From NCBI GenBank assembly GCA_005884665.1, contig VBAT01000010.1:335849-394603 (forward strand): DNA of 58,755 nt, written 5' to 3'. Each line of letters opens with the position of its first letter. Position 1 is the stretch's first letter. The translations under genes and the position numbers were made by a program. Below are positions 34,301 to 42,555 of this stretch, piece after piece. The stretch is from Bacteroidota bacterium. Its GTDB lineage: Bacteria; Bacteroidota; Bacteroidia; Chitinophagales; Chitinophagaceae. The notes beneath the pieces are model-generated. The model had not been told where the DNA came from, did not search any database, and saw nothing but the letters and a program-made list of their open reading frames with translations.

Positions 34301-34664
34301 CAGAACAAAACCATATGGGTATTCCATTTTTAACCTGGATGCCATGGCAACCATCTGCCAACTGCTTTCATCTGATAAAGACAACCTTTGGACCTGGCAA
34401 ACACCCGATGGACGATCCATCAGGAAAGCAATCGAATACCTTTACCCGTTTATTGCCGACAAAACCAAATGGCCGCATAAACAGGATGTCATGTATTGGG
34501 AAAACTGGCCGGTAGCCCAACCTTTTTTATTGTTTGGAGCTGATGCCTTTAATAATAAGCAATGGTTTGATACATGGAGGAAACTGGATCATTCGCCCAA
34601 AGAGGATGAGGTGATCAGGAACTTACCTGTAAGAAATCCATTGATCTGGATAAATAATCAATAA
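31332..34664 (+). CDS. secreted GH31 glycosidase fused to an alginate-lyase-family domain
   Basis: 1110 residues. Signal peptide 1-~18. Residues ~20-735 are GH31 (alpha-glucosidase/xylosidase family): nucleophile Asp382 in SGYKIDEVDGYDH, acid/base Asp451 in VIYNDYYNHEDF, plus the usual C-terminal beta-sheet domains. Residues ~737-1110 are an (alpha/alpha) alginate-lyase-family domain (PF05426 type): GDYWWPNP, TRMNPNMLYAQAI, GRGIGIIDAI, NNHGTCWVMQ near 940. The gene is a single uninterrupted frame, with no stop or frameshift at the joint. The lyase half is similar to the stand-alone protein at 46338. The GH88 gene starts 3 bases after its stop. Confidence 0.85.
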   Translation: MKLKLSYLLLLLSQALPAQQKTRLIVAAGQKTVAATQGLSTGSPLTWTEVAPGVWKGVAGTPESYDLLKASGAVINKDALTKMATVIFPLPQNDIAATISDGKTYLRFPLEREEQLYGFGLNFQTVHQRGKILQLHMDHYGGRDNGRTHAPVPFYVSSKGYGVFINSARYIDVYAGTGVRKDSKNLPPEKDRNTNKSWDSRPYSDAVEILVPAEGVEVYVFAGPTSLDAVRRFNLFNGGGPLPPRWGLGFTQRVRSLFTADSVKKEAEAFLQKGYPLDFIGLEPGWQSKAYPGTFEWDRTRYPEPEKFVKEMLDKNIRLNLWINPYVSKQASFYKDISPYTGSHTVWVGEVPDLTLPEARKIFFGQLKKDQVDIGVSGYKIDEVDGYDHYLWPDVATFPSGTSAEQLRQTYGLLAIRYTAELFHQKNQRTYGLARANNGGGVSLPFVIYNDYYNHEDFITALINSGYIGVLWTPEARASKTAEEWLRRFQTVIFSPMAMINAWASGTKPWSYPEVAEQIKQLALLRMQMMPYWYSEFAKYHFEGTPVFRGMSLEDGFRQESKKETGATNLEENPYAEATTKEIKDQYMAGEYLLVAPLFTGQTTRKVVLPKGKWYDFYTGEYAGDGEVLTVTPGLDKIPVYVKDGGVIPMMPPMLHAPKTGEKVDIEIRHYGEKPGKYLLYDDDGETFDYEKGLFSWRIITVEKDKKGVWKGTISAPEKGKPNTTGNVTWKFMSVPAKPVPSLFKKEAIKTLGQHVLAEAALALNEQPVTVTAQVSPRSAGSKHDFFSEGDYWWPNPVSADSPYVQKDGMTNPDNFVAHRHAMIRFSKIVGALASAYTITNDDKYVRHALLHCKAWFIDTATRMNPNMLYAQAIKGRFTGRGIGIIDAIQLMEVTQGLRAMENSAAMDKILLSEIKNWFDQFLQWLTTHQYGKDEMNAANNHGTCWVMQVAAFAKFTGNQSLTAFCRDRYKKVLLPSQMAAEGSFPQELRRTKPYGYSIFNLDAMATICQLLSSDKDNLWTWQTPDGRSIRKAIEYLYPFIADKTKWPHKQDVMYWENWPVAQPFLLFGADAFNNKQWFDTWRKLDHSPKEDEVIRNLPVRNPLIWINNQ

Positions 34665-34666
34665 GA

Positions 34667-35887
34667 ATGAAACGAAAAATTTTAGGTAGTATTTTAATTG
34701 GACTGTGTTGCGCAAGCAAAAACTCTGGCCAGTCTATTAAGTTGCCTGGTGTTTTTGCCGAAGTGGAACAGCAAATGCATGTAATGCTGGCAGAGGTTCC
34801 GAAAGCAAAAGCAGCACGGTCGGAAGCCACGGCAGTTACACCTGGCAGTGAAGGACAGGAACTTGTTTCTGCCCGCACATTAGATAGTGGGAAATTAAAA
34901 CTTGTATCCTCAAGAGACTGGACCAGCGGTTTTTTGGCCGGCGAATTATGGTTTTTATATGACTATACGGGTAACCCGGAATGGAGAAGGGATGCCGAAC
35001 AGTATACGGCAAAAATGGAGAGGGAGAAAACGAATGGCGGCACACATGATATGGGTTTTAAAGTGTATTGCAGTTTTGGGAATGGGTATCGTCTTACAAA
35101 AGACCCGCATTATAAAGACGTGATTATACAATCAGCAAAAACATTGGCCACGCGGTTTAATCCAACAGCTGGGGTGATCAAATCATGGGATAACCATACC
35201 AAATGGAAATATCCCGTAATAATCGATAACATGATGAATCTCGAATTGCTTTTTGAGGCTACAAAACTTAGCGGAGATTCTTCTTTTTATAAAATAGCGG
35301 TAAGCCATGCCAATACCACAATGAAAAACCATTTCCGTAGTGACTTCAGCTCTTTTCATGTAGTAGATTATGACACTGCAACCGGGACAGTATTGCAAAA
35401 AACCACGCACCAGGGCTATTCGGATGCATCGGCATGGTCGAGAGGACAGGCATGGGGTCTTTATGGATTTACGATGTGTTACCGGTTTACCAGGGACAAG
35501 CGATATCTTCAGCAAGCGGAAAAAATTGCAGTGTTTATAACAGGGCATAAAAACTTTCCGAAGGACTTTGTGCCGTATTATGATTATAATGACCCTGCTA
35601 TTCCAAATGTGCCAAAGGATGCTTCTGCGGCGGCAGTGATAGCTTCTGCTTTATACGAGTTGAGTCTTTACAGTAAAAATGGCGTAGCCTATACGAAAAC
35701 GGCCGATGCCATATTGCAAAGTTTGACCAATAATTATCGGTCGCCAGTGGGACAAAACAAAGGATTTATTTTACTGCACAGCACAGGATCAAAACCATCC
35801 AACAGTGAAGTGGATGTTCCGTTGGCCTATGCCGATTATTATTACCTGGAAGCGTTGTTGCGATCAGAGAGATTAAAAAAGAAATAA
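34667..35887 (+). CDS. unsaturated glucuronyl hydrolase (GH88)
   Basis: GH88 removes the 4,5-unsaturated uronic acid left at the non-reducing end after lyase cleavage, by hydrating its double bond. The 406-residue protein has a short signal-like N-terminus and the two key Asp: Asp128 in THDMGFKVYCS and Asp187 in IIDNMMNLELL; DASAWSRGQAWGLYGF is also conserved. (alpha/alpha)6 barrel. Location is periplasmic. It follows the GH31-lyase fusion by only 3 bases, so a common transcript is likely, and the lyase half of that protein would supply its substrate. Confidence 0.93.
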   Translation: MKRKILGSILIGLCCASKNSGQSIKLPGVFAEVEQQMHVMLAEVPKAKAARSEATAVTPGSEGQELVSARTLDSGKLKLVSSRDWTSGFLAGELWFLYDYTGNPEWRRDAEQYTAKMEREKTNGGTHDMGFKVYCSFGNGYRLTKDPHYKDVIIQSAKTLATRFNPTAGVIKSWDNHTKWKYPVIIDNMMNLELLFEATKLSGDSSFYKIAVSHANTTMKNHFRSDFSSFHVVDYDTATGTVLQKTTHQGYSDASAWSRGQAWGLYGFTMCYRFTRDKRYLQQAEKIAVFITGHKNFPKDFVPYYDYNDPAIPNVPKDASAAAVIASALYELSLYSKNGVAYTKTADAILQSLTNNYRSPVGQNKGFILLHSTGSKPSNSEVDVPLAYADYYYLEALLRSERLKKK

Positions 35888-36031
35888 GGTTCGGCCCGAT
35901 TGCTCGTTATCAAGCGATATCATGCCAAAATAATTGAATAGAAAGCGATTTGACGAGAGAAAATTGATGGCAATAATTGGTTAGTTGCAGGTGATATCAT
36001 CTTTATTTAACCTGGAAAGATTACACATCAT

Positions 36032-37465
36032 ATGAAAAAAACATTGTTGTTCCCGGTGATCTTATGTTATTTATTGCAATCATTGAATGCGCAGACAAAC
36101 GCCAATGATAAGCGTATGGAATGGTGGCGGGAGGCTCGCTTTGGCATGTTCATTCATTGGGGAGTATATTCGGTTCCCGCTGGAATGTATAAGGGGCAAA
36201 GGATCAACCGGATCGGGGAATGGATCATGAATAGGGGAAAAATCCCTGTTGCTGATTACCAGCAGTTCGCAAAAGAATTCAACCCGGTAAAATTTGATGC
36301 CGATGAATGGGTGCGAATGGCCAAAAATGCAGGCATGAAATATATCGTGATCACTTCCAAGCATCACGATGGCTTTGCAATGTTTGATTCAAAGGCTAGT
36401 AAGTGGAATATCGTGGATGCGACTCCCTATGGAAAAGATATATTGAAACAACTGGCGGAGGCCTGTCGCAAGCAAGGCATCAGGCTCGGGTTTTATTATT
36501 CGCAGGCGCAGGATTGGAATAATCCCGGCGGCGCTGCTGCCAGGAAGGTAGCGAGCGAAGGATGGGCTAATCCTGATTCTGCTGCCATTGATGCTTACAC
36601 GGAAAAACACAACGGACATTGGGATCCTGCGCAGGAAACAAAAACTATGTCACAGTATATAAATGATGTTGCCGTGCCGCAGGTAAAGGAGTTGCTTACT
36701 AACTATGGTGATGTTGCCATATTATGGTGGGATACTCCAACAGGTATGACCGACGAATATGCAGAGAAGCTCAATGCATTGCTTACCCTTCAACCCAATA
36801 TTATCACAAACGATCGCCTCAAGCGCCCAAATTATCCCGGTGATTATAAAACTCCGGAACAGCGGATCCCGAACCTGAGTGAGTTGGATGGTAAAGACTG
36901 GGAAACCTGTATGACCATGAATGAAACGTGGGGATATAAAAGTTATGCAAACAACTGGAAAAGCACGCAGACACTGATCCGCAATTTGATTGATATAGCA
37001 TCAAAAGGCGGTAATTATTTATTGAATGTCGGTCCGAAGGCAGATGGAACATTTCCCCAGGAAAGCATTGACATCCTCAAAGGAATGGGCGCATGGATGA
37101 AGGTAAACGGAGAAGCTATCTATGGTACCAAAGCTAGTCCCTTTGGATTGTTTACCTGGGGTCGTTGTACGAAAAAGGATCCCGATAGCTATCCGGATGG
37201 AAAACACGCAATACTTTACATATCGGTATTTGACTGGCCTAAAGATGGCAAGTTGTTAATACCCGGATTGCCAAATGAAATAACCTCGGCGAAATTGCTT
37301 GCCAACGGAATGGTATTAAAAACTTCAACTACCAATGAAGCTGCAGTTATTAATTTACCCGAGCAAGCCCCGGACCCGGTAGCAACTGTTATCCGGCTCG
37401 AGGTAAAAGGCAATGTAGAACCCGTTCCGGCAAAACCGACTGATAAAGTTAAACCGGCCGAATAA
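36032..37465 (+). CDS. alpha-L-fucosidase (GH29)
   Basis: 477 residues, signal peptide 1-20 (ending QSLNAQ). GH29 signatures: WWREARFGMFIHWGVYSVPA, ITSKHHDGFAMF, nucleophile Asp234 in VAILWWDTPTGMT, and GGNYLLNVGPKADG near the end of the catalytic domain. A Pro/Lys-rich tail (EPVPAKPTDKVKPAE) follows. It is a retaining enzyme that removes terminal alpha-fucose. It lies between GH88 (145 bases upstream) and a beta-helix gene (57 bases downstream). It points to fucosylated side chains on the target glycan. Acid/base residue not assigned here. Confidence 0.93.
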   Translation: MKKTLLFPVILCYLLQSLNAQTNANDKRMEWWREARFGMFIHWGVYSVPAGMYKGQRINRIGEWIMNRGKIPVADYQQFAKEFNPVKFDADEWVRMAKNAGMKYIVITSKHHDGFAMFDSKASKWNIVDATPYGKDILKQLAEACRKQGIRLGFYYSQAQDWNNPGGAAARKVASEGWANPDSAAIDAYTEKHNGHWDPAQETKTMSQYINDVAVPQVKELLTNYGDVAILWWDTPTGMTDEYAEKLNALLTLQPNIITNDRLKRPNYPGDYKTPEQRIPNLSELDGKDWETCMTMNETWGYKSYANNWKSTQTLIRNLIDIASKGGNYLLNVGPKADGTFPQESIDILKGMGAWMKVNGEAIYGTKASPFGLFTWGRCTKKDPDSYPDGKHAILYISVFDWPKDGKLLIPGLPNEITSAKLLANGMVLKTSTTNEAAVINLPEQAPDPVATVIRLEVKGNVEPVPAKPTDKVKPAE

Positions 37466-37522
37466 CGAAGACCAGTTGAACCCGCGGCCGACGTAACAAA
37501 ATAATCTTACAAGGCTATTGAT

Positions 37523-39118
37523 ATGAAGAAAATATTTGGTCAAATCCTACTTATTTTTTTTTCGGTATTGACAAATGGCAGCATTTGCATTGCTCAGTCT
37601 TCGCTCAAAAGCCAATGGGTATACCCGGACACAAAAGGAAAATTGGTTTACAAAACACTGGAGACCGGGGACAAGATCATGGACTTTTCTTATGCAGGTT
37701 ATATGGGTGGAGGCGTCGCCCTGCCCAATGTTCCGGTAAAGATCACATTGAACCCATCGGCTGGTGATAATTCAGATCATATTCAACAAGCGATAGATGG
37801 AGTTTCAAAGATGCCATTAATAAATGGGTTCAGGGGAGCGATTCTTCTCAAGCCCGGTTCCTATGATTGTGAAAAGACGCTGAAGATAAATGCGAGCGGT
37901 GTGGTATTGCGTGGCAGCGGTTCGGGTATCAATGGTACAATTCTAAACATGACCGGTAAGCCTCATGCATGTATTGAAATGCGGGGAACAGTGACGTCAA
38001 AGCCTGTCGGTCAGCCTGCAGCTATTGCAGACAGTTATGTTCCTTCCGGCACAAGTTCATTTACTATTACCAACGCTTCCGGATTATCAGCGGGGGACAC
38101 CATTCGTATCACAAGACCTGTGACAGATGAATGGGTCCGGTTTATGGGAATGGATAAGCTGGTGCGCAATGGGCAGAAACAAACCTGGGTGAGCGGCGAT
38201 ATACAAACCGAACGTGTGATCCGCAAAATTGAAAGGAATAGAATAATAGTTGATGTGCCTTTGAACGATTCTTATGATGCAAAGTATACTGGTGCTGTAA
38301 CTGTTCAAAAGATCATTACTTCGGGTTTGTTATCACAAATAGGGATAGAAAATTTCAGGATCGTTTCACCGGCACAATCTGTTACCATCAATGAAGGTCA
38401 TCACCGGGCGTTTAACATGAGTGGCCTTTCTGATGGTTGGGCAAGAAATCTTGAAATATTCAACACGGTCAACAGTATCAGTGTTACCGGTAAGCGAATA
38501 ACGATTGACAACATAAGCATCATTCATGATGTGCCTACTATCGGCGCGGCAAAACCGGCTGATTTGAACGGAAGCGGTCAGCAGGTATTATTCAATCGAT
38601 GCAGGATTACCGGTGACAATGTTTTTTTCCTGGCGACGGGGGCCAAAGTAACAGGGCCGGTGGTATTATTAAACTGTGTTTTTCGCGGCAATGGATGGAT
38701 ACAACCACATCAACGATGGGCGACCGGGCTGTTGATTGACGGGTGTGAAGTTCCGGATGGAGGTATTGATTTCATGAACCGCGGCGTAATGGGCTCAGGA
38801 CACGGATGGGCGATTGGGTGGGCGATTGCCTGGAATTGCAAGGCAAAATCGTACCTGAACCAGATGCCGCCCGGTTCCGCGAATTGGGTGATCGGGGGCT
38901 CGGGTGAACACCAGCGAAAAGCCATACCTGGTTCAAATGAAAGCGGCAACATAGCTTATGATTCTGTGTTATTGCCGGAAGGTATTTACGATTCACCCGG
39001 TGTGCCGGTAATACCATCGAGTCTTTATTTAGCGCAATTAAATGAAAGACTGGGAAAACAGGCATTAGTGAACATTGGTTATAAAGATTACAGTAATGAC
39101 CAGGCAGGCAAATTTTAA
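37523..39118 (+). CDS. secreted right-handed beta-helix protein, candidate polysaccharide lyase or hydrolase
   Basis: 531 residues, signal peptide (ending SICIAQ). The N-terminus HIQQAIDGVSK, FRGAILLKPGSY and VVLRGSGSG is typical of pectate-lyase-superfamily right-handed beta-helix enzymes. A conserved block PHQRWATGLLIDGCEVPDGG, then RGVMGSGHGWAIGW and WNC, recurs in the paralogue at 42556 and probably marks the active site. Family not identified with certainty. It lies between GH29 and GH105, and the latter acts on unsaturated uronates, so a lyase role is plausible but not shown. Confidence 0.7.
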   Translation: MKKIFGQILLIFFSVLTNGSICIAQSSLKSQWVYPDTKGKLVYKTLETGDKIMDFSYAGYMGGGVALPNVPVKITLNPSAGDNSDHIQQAIDGVSKMPLINGFRGAILLKPGSYDCEKTLKINASGVVLRGSGSGINGTILNMTGKPHACIEMRGTVTSKPVGQPAAIADSYVPSGTSSFTITNASGLSAGDTIRITRPVTDEWVRFMGMDKLVRNGQKQTWVSGDIQTERVIRKIERNRIIVDVPLNDSYDAKYTGAVTVQKIITSGLLSQIGIENFRIVSPAQSVTINEGHHRAFNMSGLSDGWARNLEIFNTVNSISVTGKRITIDNISIIHDVPTIGAAKPADLNGSGQQVLFNRCRITGDNVFFLATGAKVTGPVVLLNCVFRGNGWIQPHQRWATGLLIDGCEVPDGGIDFMNRGVMGSGHGWAIGWAIAWNCKAKSYLNQMPPGSANWVIGGSGEHQRKAIPGSNESGNIAYDSVLLPEGIYDSPGVPVIPSSLYLAQLNERLGKQALVNIGYKDYSNDQAGKF

Positions 39119-39145
39119 CTAAGCCTATTTATAAAACATACATAC

Positions 39146-40282
39146 ATGAAGATAATTTCTGCCAGACACTGTTTGATAGTTACCGCTGTTATTATTCATG
39201 GTATAGTTAATGCACAGACTGATATCGCCGAATTTAAAAAATGGCCCAAAGGTTCTTCGCCAGAAGAAATAGGTCAGCGTATTGCGGATCATTTTATAGA
39301 AACGCCGCATACGAATTTTAATCGTCCCACACCCCCGAGGACCATTACATATCCTGAAACATGTACATGGTATGGCGCTTTGACATTTGCCAAAGCAACA
39401 AAGAATAAAAAACTGGTGGAGCAACTGGCGCAACGCTTTGAGCCTTTATTTGGCAGCCGCGATACACTAATACCCAAACCCGATCATGTTGACCTTTCTG
39501 TGTTTGGTTCTGTTCCACTGGAACTATATATGCAAACAAAAGATGACCGGTACCTGAAATTGGGTAAATACATCGCAGACAAGCAATGGGGACCGCCGGA
39601 AGGCCCGAGAGCAAAACCTGAATCGTGGGCACTGTATAATAAAGGCCTCACCTGGCAAACAAGGATGTGGATTGATGATATGTTCATGATTACCGCTGTA
39701 CAGGCACAGGCATACCGTGCAACAGGAGATACTGTATACATCAATAGGGCTGCAAGAGAAATGGTCGTTTACCTGGATTCATTGCAAATGCCTAACGGGT
39801 TGTTTTATCATGCGCCGGATGTTCCCTTTTTCTGGGGACGTGGCGATGGATGGGTGGCGGTTGGCATGAGTGAATTGTTGCGCTCATTGCCTAAAACGAA
39901 TCCCAACTACGGCAGGATCATGAAAGGATATAAATTAATGATGGCTTCGTTATTGAAACACCAGGGTGAAGATGGGATGTGGCACCAGTTAATTGACGAC
40001 CCTGCGTCGTGGGCCGAAACTTCCTGCACGGGCATGTTCACGTTTGCTTTTATTACCGGTGTAAAAAATGGATGGCTTGATAAAAAGACTTATGCTCCGG
40101 CTGCGCGGAAAGCATGGCTGAAACTGATCACTTACATCAACGAGAATAACGATATCACCGAAGTATGTGAAGGCACCAATAAAAAAAATGACCGGCAGTA
40201 TTACCTTGACCGGAAACGCAATATTGGTGATCTGCATGGACAGGCGCCGGTGTTGTGGTGTGCCACAGCCCTGCTGAAATGA
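39146..40282 (+). CDS. unsaturated rhamnogalacturonyl/uronyl hydrolase (GH105)
   Basis: 378 residues, signal peptide (ending GIVNAQ). GH105 (YteR/YesR-like) signatures: TWQTRMWIDDMFMITAVQA with the catalytic Asp (177 or 178), and FFWGRGDGWVAVGM; NIGDLHGQAPVLWC at the C-terminus. It removes 4,5-unsaturated galacturonate or glucuronate next to rhamnose or other sugars. The gene starts 27 bases after the beta-helix gene and is followed by a terminator at 40327. Together with GH88, this is the second enzyme for lyase products in the locus. Confidence 0.93.
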   Translation: MKIISARHCLIVTAVIIHGIVNAQTDIAEFKKWPKGSSPEEIGQRIADHFIETPHTNFNRPTPPRTITYPETCTWYGALTFAKATKNKKLVEQLAQRFEPLFGSRDTLIPKPDHVDLSVFGSVPLELYMQTKDDRYLKLGKYIADKQWGPPEGPRAKPESWALYNKGLTWQTRMWIDDMFMITAVQAQAYRATGDTVYINRAAREMVVYLDSLQMPNGLFYHAPDVPFFWGRGDGWVAVGMSELLRSLPKTNPNYGRIMKGYKLMMASLLKHQGEDGMWHQLIDDPASWAETSCTGMFTFAFITGVKNGWLDKKTYAPAARKAWLKLITYINENNDITEVCEGTNKKNDRQYYLDRKRNIGDLHGQAPVLWCATALLK

Positions 40283-40326
40283 TGATAATCTTAGTTTCCA
40301 TTTAACAACACTCAAATAAATTTTAC

Positions 40327-40353
40327 ACCGGGTTTAAACACCCGGTATTTTTT
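40327..40353 (+). terminator. rho-independent terminator of the plus-strand enzyme operon
   Basis: Stem ACCGGGT (40327-40333)/ACCCGGT (40340-40346), 6-base loop, then ATTTTTT. Lies 45 bases after the GH105 stop. Confidence 0.85.
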
Positions 40354-40466
40354 GCCTGTTAAGATTGCTCACTGTTTTGCAATCGGAAATATAGTAAATG
40401 ATAATGCGATAATGGCTCATCTTGCTCCTGCTAAAATTGCTCAACGCTTTGCAAATGCATTGCGAA

Positions 40467-40495
40467 TTTGCGCTATTAAATAATATTTACTTGTG
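40467..40495 (+). promoter_or_regulatory. candidate promoter of a short intergenic transcript
   Basis: TTTG (40467-40470), 17-base spacer, TACTTGTG (40488-40495; one mismatch to TAnnTTTG). It precedes a separate terminator at 40586 and no coding frame. Confidence 0.3.
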
Positions 40496-40501
40496 TTATT
40501 G

Positions 40502-40623
40502 ACGATTATCCTCAAAAACCGGATAGTAAGAGGGTTTAGACATATGTATCTCGTACAGCAAGTACGCAGGTTTTATTAAGCAATAAGGACCGGTAATGTT
40601 CTCATTGCTGGTCCTGTTTTTTT
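40502..40623 (+). ncRNA. candidate small RNA
   Basis: A putative ~120-nt transcript between a promoter-like pair (40467-40495) and a strong terminator (40586-40623). The preceding operon already has its own terminator at 40327, and the opposite gene runs toward this region, so this second plus-strand terminator needs a transcript of its own. No small RNA family is recognised. It would be antisense to any read-through from the GH28-like gene. Confidence 0.3.
40586..40623 (+). terminator. strong rho-independent terminator
   Basis: 13-pair stem AGGACCGGTAATG (40586-40598)/CATTGCTGGTCCT (40603-40615, two G-T pairs), 4-base loop, G, then seven T (40617-40623). Confidence 0.8.
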
Positions 40624-40753
40624 CGATGCTAAGTTTTTATATGGCATGGCGACAAGGGAAAGAAGGGAGAATTACACTGGTAGCAACCCGGCAGTTTTTT
40701 TTCGTATAGCAGTCAGATAAAGTACATCGGGAAACCGTTGTACTTTTTAATTA

Positions 40754-42442
40754 TCACACCCGAAGTGTTACCGATTCTTTTATCGCATCATTTTCAAAAA
40801 CAACAGGCTTACCCGCATTGGATAATGCGCCGCCGTCCACTATAATATTATTGCTTTTTGCTCCTCCTACACGAAGGAAGGCCAGTGCAGGTGTCAGCAC
40901 CCTTGTCGCCGTTAACAAAATATCTTTTGAATTAATAATCCGTAACAACTCGGTTCCTTCGCTTCCCTTCGCACTCAACCCATTGATCGTAACATCCTGC
41001 ACATTATCCAAAATAACCGCCGGTCTTGCATCCGGCTCATCATACTCCAAACGGACATTTTGTAAAGTCAGGCCTTTTACGTTGCGTGCATACATGCCAT
41101 ATGCCGGAGGTCCGCCAGGCGCGGGATCCCATACACCAAAATATTCTGCCGCTATATTCGGGACAACTTTGGCAGCCTGTTCTTTAGTTCCGCCACCGGC
41201 GTATTGTACGTGTACATCTGTAAAACTTATGTTCTCTAAATAATAATCACCCATTGCATTTAAAGTAATACAGGAATTCTTTTCGCCTTCTCTTACTGAT
41301 ACGCCAAAATGAATATCGGGATGATCCACCGGCTTTGCAACTACTGTGGCCCGTATCGCGTTGAACACAATATTGCGAATAAAAGGTTTGGCAGTGTTGG
41401 GTGTGTTGTTGTTTGCATTGTTATTCGATGGTCCACTGAAACCAATCCCGATCGGCCCTGTCACATTTCGCATGATGATATTCGAAAAAGTAAAGTTCTC
41501 AATGCTGGCTCTCCCGGCACTGATCTTGATCGGGCAACCATAGGTTTCATAGATCAGGCAATTGGTGACAGCAATGTTTTGCGATTCGCCACCACCAAAA
41601 CGAAAGACCGACCACCGTGTACTGAAGCTACAATTAGTGATCGTCACAAACTTATTGCTGCCAAACAAAGCACAGGCATCGTCCTGGCATTGCACATCAC
41701 AATTGGTTATGTGTACGTATTCGCTGTCGTTAAAATGAAAACCATCGTTATTCCTGTTTACCCGGTTATAGATCTTTACACCGTCGATATACACCCGTTT
41801 GCAACCCAGTATCCGAAAACAATGATAAGCGCTGGCCGTGAAGAAAGCATTGGTCAAACGAAGATTGCTGCACTGGTAAAAGATAGCGAGGTGAGGGCGA
41901 TCGAAATTTCCGCCGACACCATTTTGTCCCGGACCGGTATTATCACCTTTACCATTATAAAACGCCAAACCATTTCCGTCAACTGTTCCCATTCCTTCGA
42001 TGGAAACATTTTGTGCATTAACGGCATACAACAAGACGATATTACCATTGCCGGGAGGAACTCTCTTGCCTGCTGTATAATCTTCTCTTTTTGGACTGCC
42101 CAACAATTTTCCGGATGCAGCGATATGCAGTGTGACATTTGATTTTAATTCGATTGTGCCCGAAAGAAAATCACCGGCAGGAATTAGTACTATTCCTCCT
42201 TTTTCATTAGAACATTTATCAATCGCTGACTGGATCGGGGCGGTATCCAGTATTTTACCGTCACCTTTGGCACCATGATCCCGTACATTATAGATACGTG
42301 CACCTTCCAACCTGTCGTCTTTGCCTTTATGATCCGGTGATGCATTGGCTTCGATCCCAACCATCGTGGCGCTTGCAGCCAGTGCAGGCACAGTAACTTT
42401 TCCCAGCCATTGCCTGCGGGAAAGAGAATTATTTTCTTCCAT
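40754..42442 (-). CDS. GH28-like right-handed beta-helix glycosidase, Tat-type signal
   Basis: 562 residues from ATG 42442. N-terminus SLSRRQWLGKVTVPALAAS has twin Arg followed by a hydrophobic stretch, a Tat-type signal. The body begins with YNVRDHGAKGDG and IQSAIDKC as in GH28 polygalacturonases and has NNDGFHF (Asp233), QDDACAL (Asp254, Asp255) and PIKI (Lys306), equivalents of three GH28 motifs. The GHG motif is not found (RWSVFRFGGG stands in its place), so specificity may differ from polygalacturonase. The longer frame to 42631 overlaps the upstream gene and is not preferred. Same strand as the upstream beta-helix gene, 113 bases apart. Confidence 0.8.
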   Translation of the reverse strand: MEENNSLSRRQWLGKVTVPALAASATMVGIEANASPDHKGKDDRLEGARIYNVRDHGAKGDGKILDTAPIQSAIDKCSNEKGGIVLIPAGDFLSGTIELKSNVTLHIAASGKLLGSPKREDYTAGKRVPPGNGNIVLLYAVNAQNVSIEGMGTVDGNGLAFYNGKGDNTGPGQNGVGGNFDRPHLAIFYQCSNLRLTNAFFTASAYHCFRILGCKRVYIDGVKIYNRVNRNNDGFHFNDSEYVHITNCDVQCQDDACALFGSNKFVTITNCSFSTRWSVFRFGGGESQNIAVTNCLIYETYGCPIKISAGRASIENFTFSNIIMRNVTGPIGIGFSGPSNNNANNNTPNTAKPFIRNIVFNAIRATVVAKPVDHPDIHFGVSVREGEKNSCITLNAMGDYYLENISFTDVHVQYAGGGTKEQAAKVVPNIAAEYFGVWDPAPGGPPAYGMYARNVKGLTLQNVRLEYDEPDARPAVILDNVQDVTINGLSAKGSEGTELLRIINSKDILLTATRVLTPALAFLRVGGAKSNNIIVDGGALSNAGKPVVFENDAIKESVTLRV

Positions 42443-42555
42443 ATTTATCCAACTTATACAATTAGTGAAAGTGCTTGTATGAAGACCTACTATCGACCTG
42501 CTTACTGCGCCGTCGCGTAGCTGCGGCGAAGCAAGGCCGGCAGGGAGGTTAAAGA

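Noticed and set aside
42490..42545. GC-rich imperfect palindrome between the second beta-helix and GH28-like genes
   Set aside because: Pairing (CGCCG with CGGCG around an 11-base loop) is short and no T tract follows on either strand; not counted as a terminator.
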